A DNA stretch of 64,000 bases. Origin: Lachnospiraceae bacterium (lineage in GTDB: Bacteria; Bacillota; Clostridia; Lachnospirales; Lachnospiraceae). The translations under genes and the position numbers were made by a program. The notes under the pieces are model-generated. The model was not told where the DNA came from, did no database searches, and worked only from the letters and a program-made list of their open reading frames with translations. This document shows, piece by piece, positions 41,545 to 50,072 of the stretch (position 1 is the stretch's first letter; every line of letters starts with the position of its first letter). Location of the stretch: assembly GCA_022510745.1 (NCBI GenBank), contig JAFLSY010000004.1, forward strand, positions 186,001 to 250,000. Direction: 5' to 3'.

Positions 41545-43056
41545 ATGAATGAAAAATTGAAGGAAAAAATCAGGGAATCCCTTTCAAGTGTTTTACCGAT
41601 TACGATGATTGTATTGGTCTTAAGTATGACCTTGGTTCCGATGGAGATCAGTACGCTGGTCTTGTTTCTTACGGGTGCTGTTTTGTTAATTATAGGAATG
41701 GGATTCTTTCAATTAGGTGCAGAAATAGCAATGACACCTCTGGGACAAGGCGTCGGCGGTAGACTGGTAAAATGTAAAAGCATTTGGCTGATGACTTTTA
41801 TCTGTTTTCTGATGGGAGCCATTATTACGATTTCGGAGCCTGACCTTCAGGTGTTGGCGAATCAGGTGGCAGCCATTCCGAACATGGTACTGATTCTGAC
41901 TGTGGCGGCAGGTGTGGGCGTATTCACTGTTGTGGCACTTTTGCGCATTCTGTTTAAAGTCAGCCTATCCATATTGCTGATCGGATTATACATATTTATG
42001 TTTATACTGTCTGTTTTTACACCGGCTGAGTTTATCGCGGTTGCTTTTGATGCAGGAGGTGTTACTACCGGCCCGATGACAGTGCCGTTTATTATGGCAC
42101 TGGGTATCGGTCTTTCTGCTGCCAGGAGCGACAAGGATGGAAGTAATGACAGTTTTGGTCTGATTGCATTGTGCAGTGTGGGACCGATCTTGATGGTCTT
42201 GCTGCTGGGCATTTTTTATCATCCTTCAGAGGCTGTCTATACTGCGGTAGAAGTTCCGCGTCTTGTGACAACGCATGATGTGGTTAGGGAATTTTTGTCG
42301 TCAGTTCCCGATTATGGGATGGAAGTGCTGCGCAGTATTTTTCCGGTAATCGGTGTGTTTGTCATATTTGAGATTTTTACCAGAAGCTACCGCAAACGTC
42401 AGGTAACAAGAATGCTTGTGGGATTTGGATATACCGTTATCGGGCTGATCATGTTTCTGACCGGTGTTAATGTTGGATTTGCTCCTGTCGGCAGTCTACT
42501 CGGAGGAGGACTTGCTGATAGCATATTTAAATGGTTTTTGATTCCCATTGGCATTATGATAGGATATTATATTGTAAAAGCGGAGCCGGCTGTACGTGTA
42601 CTCAACGAACAGGTGGAAGAGATCACCGGCGGTATGGTATCATATAAAATGATGAATGCATCCATGTCTATCGGTGTGGCATGTGCGGTGGCACTCTCGA
42701 TGACACGTGTGCTGACCGGAATAAATATTTACTGGGTGATCATACCGGGATATATACTGGCATTAATTTTGAGCAGATTTGTATCGCCGGTTTTTGTTGG
42801 TATTGCTTTTGACTCCGGCGGTGTAGCCAGTGGTCCTATGACCTCGACCTTCTTGCTGCCATTGGCAATGGGTGCATGCACGGCCGTGGGAGGCAATGTA
42901 GTGACAGATGCTTTTGGTATTGTAGCCCTCGTTGCGCTGGCACCGTTGATTGCGATACAGGTTATGGGACTTGTATATGCACGCAAGACAAAAACGGCTA
43001 ATCAGCCTATTCAAATGTTTTTGGAAGATACAGTTGTTGATTTTGAGGAGGAATAA
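41545..43056 (+). CDS. DUF1538 membrane protein
   Basis: 503 residues with about 12-14 helices in two homologous halves. The half-repeat mark is VAFDAGGVTTGPMTVPFIMALG and, later, IAFDSGGVASGPMTSTFLLPLAMG; a VxxFxLGAEIAMTPLG block occurs near residue 50. This inverted or tandem duplication is typical of transporters. DUF1538 proteins have no established substrate. The next gene, 2 nt away, is a PII-like protein, as is usual for this family, which implies activity control by a nucleotide-sensing partner. Confidence 0.88.
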   Translation: MNEKLKEKIRESLSSVLPITMIVLVLSMTLVPMEISTLVLFLTGAVLLIIGMGFFQLGAEIAMTPLGQGVGGRLVKCKSIWLMTFICFLMGAIITISEPDLQVLANQVAAIPNMVLILTVAAGVGVFTVVALLRILFKVSLSILLIGLYIFMFILSVFTPAEFIAVAFDAGGVTTGPMTVPFIMALGIGLSAARSDKDGSNDSFGLIALCSVGPILMVLLLGIFYHPSEAVYTAVEVPRLVTTHDVVREFLSSVPDYGMEVLRSIFPVIGVFVIFEIFTRSYRKRQVTRMLVGFGYTVIGLIMFLTGVNVGFAPVGSLLGGGLADSIFKWFLIPIGIMIGYYIVKAEPAVRVLNEQVEEITGGMVSYKMMNASMSIGVACAVALSMTRVLTGINIYWVIIPGYILALILSRFVSPVFVGIAFDSGGVASGPMTSTFLLPLAMGACTAVGGNVVTDAFGIVALVALAPLIAIQVMGLVYARKTKTANQPIQMFLEDTVVDFEEE

Positions 43057-43058
43057 AT

Positions 43059-43763
43059 ATGACGGATCAAAAGAATCCACAGATTGTTCCACGAATGATC
43101 ATTACGATTACACGGGAAGAAGACCAGAAAAAACTGGAGGAAGTTTTCGATTCCATGGATATTCCGATGTGTTTTCAATTTCGCGGCAAAGGAACGGCTA
43201 CATCGGAGATGATGGATATATTTGGACTACGGGGAACTACCAGACTTCTTACCGGTGCATTCCTGTGTAAAACGCAGGTCAAACCGTTGTTTGAGATGAT
43301 GAATAAACAACTTGCTTTCCGACACAAGGGCGGCGGGATTGCAATTACCGTTCCGGTGATCGGGATGCAGAGTTGTGTTTTAGAAGTATTGAATAATGAA
43401 GATCAAGATGAGACAGAGTCACCGCTGAAAGGAGATGGGACAGAGATGAAGGAGAAATCAAAGTATGCATTGATATGGGTTTCCGTGATGGGCGGTTACA
43501 GCGATGACGTGGTGGATGCTGCCAGGAAAGCCGGAGCCAAAGGCGGTACCATCATGAAAGGACGCAGACGAAGTTCTGAGCACGTAAGCCATCACTTTGG
43601 TATCTCCATGCAGGAAGAGCAGGACTTTGTCATGATAGTTGTTCCCAGAGAAAAAAAGAATGATACTATGACTGCAATTATGAATGCGTGCGGTTTATTG
43701 ACAAAAGCGCATGGTGTAGTGTGGGCTTTGCCGGTTGACGAAGTAATGGGATTGACAGATTAA
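43059..43763 (+). CDS. Tandem PII-like (GlnB-type) protein
   Basis: 234 residues in two ferredoxin-like halves. The second half has AARKAGAKGGTIMKGRRRSSE, the ligand-loop block of PII-like proteins, and EEQDFVMIVVPREKKNDTMTAIMNACGL. The first half is more divergent (FQFRGKGTATSEMMDIFGLRGT). PII proteins are normally trimers of about 112 residues; a fused double could form a pseudo-hexamer or trimer of dimers. RBS GAGGAGG inside the end of the DUF1538 gene. Probably gates that membrane protein in response to nucleotide or energy state. Confidence 0.82.
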   Translation: MTDQKNPQIVPRMIITITREEDQKKLEEVFDSMDIPMCFQFRGKGTATSEMMDIFGLRGTTRLLTGAFLCKTQVKPLFEMMNKQLAFRHKGGGIAITVPVIGMQSCVLEVLNNEDQDETESPLKGDGTEMKEKSKYALIWVSVMGGYSDDVVDAARKAGAKGGTIMKGRRRSSEHVSHHFGISMQEEQDFVMIVVPREKKNDTMTAIMNACGLLTKAHGVVWALPVDEVMGLTD

Positions 43764-43804
43764 AGTTCGCGCTAAAATCGTGTTTGGATTATGTTCAGCT
43801 TATG

Positions 43805-43853
43805 TTAAGAAACCCTGTTTTGGATTTCCCCGGATATTTTCTTAGCCTATAAT
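43805..43853 (+). promoter_or_regulatory. Promoter and candidate response-regulator site before the 47-residue gene
   Basis: TATAAT at 43848-43853. Just upstream is TTTTCTTA (43837-43844), the same octamer as in the triple repeat at 44141, and TTAAGAAA (43805-43812), close to its inverse, about three helical turns away. Confidence 0.5.
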
Positions 43854-43899
43854 AACATAGAGCAAGATACCAAAACATAAGAAAGAGAGGGGAAGTCTC

Positions 43900-44043
43900 A
43901 TGAATATCGGTTTGATGCTTTTTAGTATAGTCGGAGGACTCGCCGGACTGCTTAGCATAGTTTATCTGGTGATCAGTCTGCCGGCAGTGATCATATGGAA
44001 GATTTATCGCTGTATAAGATTCGGCTACACTTTGTATCAATAA
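43900..44043 (+). CDS. 47-residue membrane peptide
   Basis: A strong RBS (GAGAGGGGAAG) precedes ATG 43900. The peptide MNIGLMLFSIVGGLAGLLSIVY continues hydrophobic to about residue 34, then basic KIYRCIRFGY. One long or two short helices, inside-positive tail. It is too short for most gene finders. Its promoter carries the octamer also found before the sensor kinase, so it may be part of that regulon, comparable to the KdpF-type small subunits beside Kdp systems; that comparison is only positional. Confidence 0.6.
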   Translation: MNIGLMLFSIVGGLAGLLSIVYLVISLPAVIIWKIYRCIRFGYTLYQ

Positions 44044-44080
44044 ACGGTTGATTTGCATTCGTATCTATTATCATACCATA

Positions 44081-44122
44081 GAGCAAGCCGCAACGGAATT
44101 TTTGTCCTCTTACGGCTTGCTC
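44081..44122 (+). terminator. Hairpin after the 47-residue gene
   Basis: Perfect 10-bp arms GAGCAAGCCG / CGGCTTGCTC around a 22-nt loop. No T-tract follows directly, so it may be an attenuator or a weak terminator rather than a strong one. Confidence 0.6.
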
Positions 44123-44140
44123 CTGTCACTGTATTTTACG

Positions 44141-44170
44141 TTTTCTTAATATTTTCTTATCCTTTTCTTA
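44141..44170 (+). promoter_or_regulatory. Three TTTTCTTA repeats at exact 11-bp spacing
   Basis: Copies begin at 44141, 44152 and 44163. OmpR/KdpE-family regulators bind same-face direct repeats of about 10-11 bp, and these lie roughly 60-90 nt upstream of the expected transcription start of the kinase gene, the usual place for an activator. Confidence 0.6.
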
Positions 44171-44194
44171 GCGCCTTTTTAACAGTGCATGTTA

Positions 44195-44223
44195 TTTTCC
44201 TTTTGTATGATAAAAGGTATAAT
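44195..44223 (+). promoter_or_regulatory. Promoter of the KdpDE-like pair
   Basis: TATAAT at 44218-44223 with only a poor -35 (TTTTCC) 17 nt before it, as expected for an activator-dependent promoter. Confidence 0.5.
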
Positions 44224-44265
44224 ATAAGTATTCAGATAAAACAACGCACAGAGGAGTCGCTTGCT

Positions 44266-45366
44266 ATGCCCCTTACTACCAAAAGTTCGAAAACTACATT
44301 TAATTTGCAAAGTCTTATCATTCTTTTATCCGGTGTGGTCATTGCAACCCTTTTAGCTTTTTTGTTCTTTTATTTTGTCCCGGAAAACTCAGGCAACATT
44401 GCATTGATATATATTCTTGTTTTGATTATCATTGTTCGTTATACAGACGGATATCTGCCGGGATTAATCTTCTCCATTGTTGCGGTGATCTGCGTAAACT
44501 ATTTGTTTACCTATCCCTATTTCGAACTAAATTTTACACTTTCGGGCTACCCCATCACTTTTTTGGAAATGCTTAGTGTAACACTTCTCATCAGTACCAT
44601 GACTACGAATATTAAACATCAGGCATTGATGATTGCCAAGCAGGATAAGCTGTTATCAGAAACAGAAAAAGAAAAAATGCGCGCGAATCTTCTACGCGCA
44701 ATATCGCACGATCTTCGCACGCCATTGACGAGTATTATCGGTGCAAGTTCATCCTATCTGGACAATAATATCTTTTTGGAGGAGGATGAGAAGAATGCTA
44801 TTGTCACGCACATTTATGAGGATGCTAACTGGCTTTTAAACATGGTAGAAAACTTGTTGTCCGTAACCCGCATCAACAATCAGTCTTCCACTGTCAGGAA
44901 AACTGATGAGTCAGTAGAGGAAATTGTTTCTGCGGCTATCAATAGTTTAAAGAAAAGAATGCCGGGAGTCTCGGTAGATGTGGCTGTTCCGGATGAATTG
45001 CTGATACTTCCTATGGATGCCATTCTCATAGAACAGGTTCTTATCAATCTATTGGAAAATGCCATTGTCCATTCACAGAGCAGCAGGTCAATACTATGTT
45101 ATGTAGATGATGACAACGAAAATGTGACTTTCCATGTAAAAGACTATGGTATCGGCATTGATCCTGAACGATTGAAAGATATTTTTGACGGTAATTCTTA
45201 TATTGGTAACAGTGAATCTGATTCCAATAAAGGGATGGGTATTGGATTGTCCATATGCAAAACGATCATCACTGCACATAACGGCACCATAAATGCCAAG
45301 AATCATGGGCAGGGTACTGAATTTTACTTCTCATTGCCTAAAGGGGAAACAAGTAATGAATCTTAA
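44266..45366 (+). CDS. KdpD-like sensor histidine kinase lacking the N-terminal KdpD domain
   Basis: 366 residues from ATG 44266 (AGAGGAG upstream); a longer frame from 44053 runs through the promoter and repeats and is rejected. Four short membrane helices of DUF4118 type (about 20-105), then HisKA with His148 in LLRAISHDLRTPLTSIIGASSSYL, and HATPase with LINLLENAIVHS, KDYGIGIDPE and GMGIGLSICKTII. Matches the C-terminal half of KdpD without its Usp/Walker module. Overlaps the response regulator. No kdpFABC genes are in the window. Confidence 0.88.
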   Translation: MPLTTKSSKTTFNLQSLIILLSGVVIATLLAFLFFYFVPENSGNIALIYILVLIIIVRYTDGYLPGLIFSIVAVICVNYLFTYPYFELNFTLSGYPITFLEMLSVTLLISTMTTNIKHQALMIAKQDKLLSETEKEKMRANLLRAISHDLRTPLTSIIGASSSYLDNNIFLEEDEKNAIVTHIYEDANWLLNMVENLLSVTRINNQSSTVRKTDESVEEIVSAAINSLKKRMPGVSVDVAVPDELLILPMDAILIEQVLINLLENAIVHSQSSRSILCYVDDDNENVTFHVKDYGIGIDPERLKDIFDGNSYIGNSESDSNKGMGIGLSICKTIITAHNGTINAKNHGQGTEFYFSLPKGETSNES

Positions 45367-46066
45367 ACAAAAAATTCTGCTGATAGAAGATGAAAAAAAT
45401 ATCTGCAACTTTATTGCTACTACATTGCGGGCGCAGAACTATAAAGTCAGCTTTGCTAATAGTGCTGCAAATGGGCTATCGCTCGCCGCTTCCGGATGTC
45501 CGGATCTGATTTTGTTGGATTTGGGTTTACCGGATATGGACGGAATCAGTGTGATTCGTAATGTGCGTAAGTGGAGTCATGTTCCTATTATTGTTATTTC
45601 TGCCAGAAGTCAAGAACGGGAAAAAGTGGAAGCGTTGGACGCAGGCGCCGATGACTATATTACAAAACCTTTCGGTACCTCTGAATTAATGGCAAGAATT
45701 CGCACCGCACTTCGTCGTTTTACCATAAACAGCAGTATACCTGCTTCCGATCAGAGCCGGTACAGGGCAAAGGGACTGGTGATTGATTATGATAAGCATG
45801 TGATTACTGTGGACGGCAATATTGTTCACTTCACACAGATTGAATATAAAATATTGACTTTTCTTTCACGCAATGCCGGAAAGGTTATCACCTATGACAC
45901 GTTGCTCACACATGTATGGGGACCTTATGCAGACAGTAACAATCGTATCCTGCGTGTCAACATGGCCAACATTCGCAGGAAAGTTGAGCACAATTCCGCA
46001 GACCCTCAGTATATTTTCACGGAAATCGGTATAGGATACCGGATGATTGACAACGAAAATCTGTGA
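45356..46066 (+). CDS. OmpR/KdpE-like response regulator
   Basis: 236 residues from ATG 45356 (AAAGGGGAAA before it). Receiver domain with acidic pair Glu11/Asp12, phosphoacceptor Asp55 (LILLDLGLPDMDG) and Lys in YITKPF; then a winged-helix domain ending RVNMANIRRKVEHNSADPQYIFTEIGIGYRM, the KdpE form. The gene begins 11 nt inside the kinase gene. Likely binds the TTTTCTTA repeats upstream (inference). Confidence 0.93.
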   Translation: MNLKQKILLIEDEKNICNFIATTLRAQNYKVSFANSAANGLSLAASGCPDLILLDLGLPDMDGISVIRNVRKWSHVPIIVISARSQEREKVEALDAGADDYITKPFGTSELMARIRTALRRFTINSSIPASDQSRYRAKGLVIDYDKHVITVDGNIVHFTQIEYKILTFLSRNAGKVITYDTLLTHVWGPYADSNNRILRVNMANIRRKVEHNSADPQYIFTEIGIGYRMIDNENL

Positions 46067-46107
46067 CGATTATTTTAATGATAGTGGTAAAATTCTGTAT
46101 GAAAGAT

Positions 46108-46146
46108 AAAAACACCGTAAAGGATATATTTCTTTAGGGTGTTTTT
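46108..46146 (+). terminator. Terminator after the response regulator
   Basis: Stem AAAAACACC / GGTGTTTTT with further inner pairing; A and T tracts make it usable in both directions. Confidence 0.9.
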
Positions 46147-46233
46147 ATGTTATAGTTTTTTCCTATATTTGATTATAGAATAATGGAATTATGCAAATAT
46201 CAGAAACGATGATATGATACAAATACTTGTAAA

Positions 46234-46250
46234 CCTATGTAATTACTATG
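46234..46250 (+). promoter_or_regulatory. Candidate operator CCTA-N9-TATG before the LanC-like cluster
   Basis: AAACCTA followed by a 9-nt gap and TATG, placed 20-36 nt before the ATG. The same AAACCTA and gap occur in the cysK leader at 28507-28526. Suggests shared control by a sulfur regulator; based on two sites only. Confidence 0.35.
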
Positions 46251-46269
46251 AATATAAGGAGATACGACA

Positions 46270-47253
46270 ATGGGAAAAATTTATAAAAGCATTACAGAAC
46301 TTGTAGGACATACACCGCTTGTGGAGTTAACAAATTATGAAAAGAAACACCGGTTAAATGCTACTCTATTGGGTAAGTTGGAATATTTTAATCCGTCAGG
46401 AAGTATTAAGGACAGAGCGGCGCTTAATATGATTGAGGAAGCGGAAAAATCAGGGGCACTTAAGCCGGGACAGACTATTGTTGATAATACCAGTGGTAAT
46501 ACAGGTATCGCACTTGCGGCATTTGGGCATGCGAAAGGACATGAGTTTGTGACTTTTCTTGAACCCGGCGTATCAAAAGAAAGAGAAGATATTTTTAAGG
46601 CATATGGAGTGGATCAATATTGGTTCACGGATATCAGTGAGAGAGTAAAAGGAATGCTTGAAAGTGGTGCGCTTGATATATCTGTTCTGGAAGAAGATGT
46701 GCAAAAATATGCAGATGAAAACGGTTATTATTACACAGACCAATGCAGCAATTTCAACAATGCTGAGGCACACTACAAAACAACAGGACCGGAGATTTGG
46801 GACGATACGGACGGCAAGGTTGACATCGTTGTAATGCTTGGCGGAACAGGCGGAACCATATCAGGACTGAGCAAATATTTTAAGGAAAAGAATGAGAATA
46901 TTCAGATTATAGGTGTACAGCCGGGAATTAAGTCGAGGCTTGACGCAAATAATGAGACCGGTAACACAATAGATGGGGTGTTCCCTCTTGAGGTAAACGG
47001 CCATTATATTATACCACTGATCAACAAGTACAACGCACAGATAGACGAAATCATTGATGTGGTAGCGGAGGATGCTTACGAGACAGCAAAAGAACTTGTG
47101 AGAACGGATGGAATTTTCCTTGGCCAATCTGCAGCGGCGGCGCTGTGGGCAGCAACGGAGGTTGCCAAGCGTCCGGAAAATGCCGGAAAAAATATCGTAA
47201 TTATCATGGCTGATGATGGAACCAAATATTTGTCAACAAACTTGTACAGATAA
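46270..47253 (+). CDS. CysK/CBS-like PLP-dependent beta-replacement enzyme
   Basis: 327 residues, fold type II. PLP Lys47 in NPSGSIKDRAALN, TSGNTGIALA (74-83), and GGTGGTISGLSKY for the phosphate. It departs from true cysteine synthase after the TSGNTG loop (EPGVSKERED) and carries an extra segment around residues 110-150. The C-terminal substrate area has FLGQSAAAALWA in place of [10 protein letters not shown]. Candidate reactions: cysteine, cystathionine or lanthionine formation from an activated serine and a thiol. First gene of a five-gene run with two LanC-like proteins and two C-S bond enzymes. RBS AAGGAG. Confidence 0.8.
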   Translation: MGKIYKSITELVGHTPLVELTNYEKKHRLNATLLGKLEYFNPSGSIKDRAALNMIEEAEKSGALKPGQTIVDNTSGNTGIALAAFGHAKGHEFVTFLEPGVSKEREDIFKAYGVDQYWFTDISERVKGMLESGALDISVLEEDVQKYADENGYYYTDQCSNFNNAEAHYKTTGPEIWDDTDGKVDIVVMLGGTGGTISGLSKYFKEKNENIQIIGVQPGIKSRLDANNETGNTIDGVFPLEVNGHYIIPLINKYNAQIDEIIDVVAEDAYETAKELVRTDGIFLGQSAAAALWAATEVAKRPENAGKNIVIIMADDGTKYLSTNLYR

Positions 47254-47297
47254 TCGTGTTGTTTTAGTAAGGTAGAGAGTGTGAGGAATGAAAGGAT

Positions 47298-48632
47298 ATG
47301 AGTAATTTCAAAATAAATTTATATAAGCCGGTTGATACGGCCGAGTATCTGGAAACGGCAATCCGGTCAGCAGAATACATAAAAAAATATGAGATAGTTA
47401 CACCGGAAGGAAAATACTGGGCGATTAGTGCGACGGAAGGAAGGGAGACAGATGAAGTAGAAAGTTCATTCTTGAACCAGCGTTCGTTATATGCCGGTGC
47501 AGCAGGAATAGGCTACTTTTTAGTACAGTTATATGAGGCAACAAGCGATGAGAGTTATATGAAGGACGCAATTGCAGCCGGTGATTATCTTGTTGCAACA
47601 TATAAAGAGGAAATAAGTAAAAATCCCGGTGTGCATTCAGGAACTTCCGGAGAGGGACTCTTTCTGAAGCTTTTATATGACAAGACAAAGGATGAGAAAT
47701 ATAAGAAACAGGCAATTAAGATAGCAGACGATATATATAATTCTGCTGCCAAGGATGAAACAGGTATTCATTGGAACGGTTTTTTTGATCTGATGGGAGA
47801 CGCCGGTGCGGTTATCTATTGGCTTAAAATCGCAGAGTGGACAGGAGAAAAGAAGTATATTGAGTATGCAAAAGAGGTTCTGGATTCCATATTAAAGCTT
47901 GGTGTTTCCTATGACAACGAGGCCAGGTATTGGAAGCTTTTTGATCCCAGTGTATATTTTGGCTCATTGCCAAAAGGCGGTGTTGTACCGAATTTTGCGC
48001 ATGGAACTGCAGGAATAGTATATTTACTTACAAAATACTATGAAGCTACAAAGGATGAAGATTATCTGAAAGAAGCAAAGAAAGGATTTCATTTCTTAGA
48101 AAAGATTGCGATTACGGATGAAGATGCATCCATAGTTCCATATCTTTATTTTGAAGAGGACCATAAACCATATGATGTATATTATCTGGGTTATTGTCAT
48201 GGCCCTGCGGGAGATGGAATAGCGGTATATGAATTATATAGGGCAACAGGGGATGAAAAGTATTTGGCATTTTTCAAGCGATTGAGTAATGCCTTGATCA
48301 AGGCCGGTGTTCCGGAGAGACGATCCGGCGGATATTGGAATGATTGCTTATGCTGCGGCTCGGCAGGTGTGCTCTATCATTTCCTGACTGCAGCAGAAAT
48401 TGATGATAAATACCTCTCTTTTGCAAAGAGAACAGCTGACAAGACTGTAACAGATGCTTATAAGGATAATGAGGGATATCGTTGGTACAATGCCTGGACG
48501 AGAATTAAGCCATGGGATGTGGATGCACATTTTGGGTTATATGTTGGTGCTGCCGGAAGTGCCAGTGCGCTTTTAGCGGCTTATGCAAAATTGGAGAATG
48601 TTGAAATCACACCATTGTTTGAGTATGAGTGA
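47298..48632 (+). CDS. LanC-like protein 1 (stand-alone, CCG zinc motif)
   Basis: 444 residues of alpha/alpha barrel type with repeated GxAG loops: YAGAAGIGYF, HSGTSGEGL, FAHGTAGIVY, YCHGPAGDGIA, CCGSAGVLY and YVGAAGSAS. Relative to LanC cyclases His235 (NFAHG) fits the catalytic His, Cys300 (GYCHG) the first zinc cysteine, and Cys352-Cys353 (CLCCGS) the last pair, with Cys in place of the usual His. Such CCG sites are known in the ProcM-type cyclases. Full length for LanC, with no dehydratase domain. No precursor peptide is encoded nearby, so the substrate is probably a small thiol or a peptide from elsewhere. Confidence 0.8.
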   Translation: MSNFKINLYKPVDTAEYLETAIRSAEYIKKYEIVTPEGKYWAISATEGRETDEVESSFLNQRSLYAGAAGIGYFLVQLYEATSDESYMKDAIAAGDYLVATYKEEISKNPGVHSGTSGEGLFLKLLYDKTKDEKYKKQAIKIADDIYNSAAKDETGIHWNGFFDLMGDAGAVIYWLKIAEWTGEKKYIEYAKEVLDSILKLGVSYDNEARYWKLFDPSVYFGSLPKGGVVPNFAHGTAGIVYLLTKYYEATKDEDYLKEAKKGFHFLEKIAITDEDASIVPYLYFEEDHKPYDVYYLGYCHGPAGDGIAVYELYRATGDEKYLAFFKRLSNALIKAGVPERRSGGYWNDCLCCGSAGVLYHFLTAAEIDDKYLSFAKRTADKTVTDAYKDNEGYRWYNAWTRIKPWDVDAHFGLYVGAAGSASALLAAYAKLENVEITPLFEYE

Positions 48633-48655
48633 TAATTGACAGGAGAGGCATGCAT

Positions 48656-50044
48656 ATGACAAGAATTATTCCATATTTGTTTCATGATAATACAAAAGAA
48701 GATTATCTGAAGTCAGCGATTGAAACGGCAGATTGGATTGCCAAATATGAGATAATAGAAGATGAAGGAAAAACATGGAAGACTTATCCAAAAGAGCAAA
48801 ACGGAGCACAAGGAACATTTGTGCTTAGCAAGAAGAATTTTTATGCCGGTTCTAGTGGAATTGGTTTCTTTTTTCTAAGGTTATATCAGGTTACCGGAGA
48901 TGAGAAATGGCTGGGGGAAGCGGAGGCGGCAGCAGCCTACATATTAAAGCATGAAACGGATATATCTTATTACAAAAACGTTCAGGAAAAAATAGAAAAG
49001 GATAAGGCCCATGTATACGGATGGGCATTCAGCTACAAGGTAGGACCGATCTGTGAGGGGCAATTTGTATATGCTCTTTATGAGGCAACAAAAAAAGAGG
49101 AATATAAGGCTTTTGCAATCAGACAGGCAGATGTATTTGTGGAAGCAGCAATAAGAGATGAAAATGGTATTCATTGGAGTGATGCAAGAGATATTGTCGG
49201 GGATGCAGGTGGAATTGTATATCTGATACAGGTGTATAAGCAGACCGGTGACAAAAAGTATTTGCAAACTGCTGTTGAAGCAGGCAATTACATAGAGAGA
49301 TATGGGCATCAAGCCCAAAATGGCGGTACATATTATGACCTATATGATGTGTATGCAGCAGGGGAAGGTGAGAAAGGGACCGTACATGTAAACTTCTCTC
49401 ATGGTTCCGCAGGTACAGGCTATTTGTGGGCAGTCCTTTACGAGGCTACAAAGGATGAAAAATATCTCAAACTTGCTGAGGATGTGGTGGAATATCTGGA
49501 TGGTATTGCGCTCGGAGATGATGCTGCTGTATTATTACCTTATCAGGATCATCCGGATAAGGGCCCGGATAATCAAAAGATATATCTTGGCATGTGTGGC
49601 GGTCCCATCGGAACGACATTTTTCTTCAAGAAATTATATGAGACAACAGGAGACGATAAGTATCTGGAATGGATGAATCGACTGGCACATGGTCTGATAA
49701 AGGCCGGCGTGCCGGAAAAGAAATCCTGGGGATATTGGGGAAGCAAATGTATATGCTGTGGAGGCCCGGGGGCATTGGAATACTTTGTCATGATGTATGA
49801 GTTCACGAGGGATGAACTTTACATGGAATATGCTAAAAAAACAGCAGATATTCTGATTTCGGAGTCCAGTACAGAATTGAGTGGCAGAACATGGTTCGGC
49901 GCTTGGGATCGTACTAAACCGGAACAGGTTGTCAGTTATCTTGGATTTTATATCGGAGCAGCCGGAGCAGCAGGTTCACTTTTGAGGTTATATGGATTGC
50001 TGACAAATCAGAAAACAGCGAATTTTTTTGAATACTATCTGTGA
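48656..50044 (+). CDS. LanC-like protein 2 (paralogue)
   Basis: 462 residues from ATG 48656 (AGGAGAGG 7 nt upstream; an ATG two codons earlier is possible). Clear paralogue of the preceding protein: the same opening (EDYLKSAIETADWIAKYEI against AEYLETAIRSAEYIKKYEI) and loops YAGSSGIGFF, FSHGSAGTGY, MCGGPIGTTF, CCGGPGALEY and YIGAAGAAGS. Putative ligands are His249, Cys314 and Cys367-Cys368. The first loop reads MCGG where copy 1 reads YCHG. Fixed tandem paralogues suggest a heterodimer or two related substrates. Confidence 0.8.
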   Translation: MTRIIPYLFHDNTKEDYLKSAIETADWIAKYEIIEDEGKTWKTYPKEQNGAQGTFVLSKKNFYAGSSGIGFFFLRLYQVTGDEKWLGEAEAAAAYILKHETDISYYKNVQEKIEKDKAHVYGWAFSYKVGPICEGQFVYALYEATKKEEYKAFAIRQADVFVEAAIRDENGIHWSDARDIVGDAGGIVYLIQVYKQTGDKKYLQTAVEAGNYIERYGHQAQNGGTYYDLYDVYAAGEGEKGTVHVNFSHGSAGTGYLWAVLYEATKDEKYLKLAEDVVEYLDGIALGDDAAVLLPYQDHPDKGPDNQKIYLGMCGGPIGTTFFFKKLYETTGDDKYLEWMNRLAHGLIKAGVPEKKSWGYWGSKCICCGGPGALEYFVMMYEFTRDELYMEYAKKTADILISESSTELSGRTWFGAWDRTKPEQVVSYLGFYIGAAGAAGSLLRLYGLLTNQKTANFFEYYL

Positions 50045-50072
50045 TATTAACTGACTAAGAGGAGATGGATAT

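Noticed and set aside
44053..44265. Longer N-terminus for the KdpD-like kinase
   Set aside because: It would run through the hairpin, the phased repeats and the -10, has no RBS, and an AGAGGAG box fits ATG 44266.
47254..48655. Possible lanthipeptide precursor gene near the LanC-like pair
   Set aside because: The gaps are 44 and 23 nt and hold only RBSs; no short Ser/Thr/Cys-rich ORF with a leader was found in the cluster.
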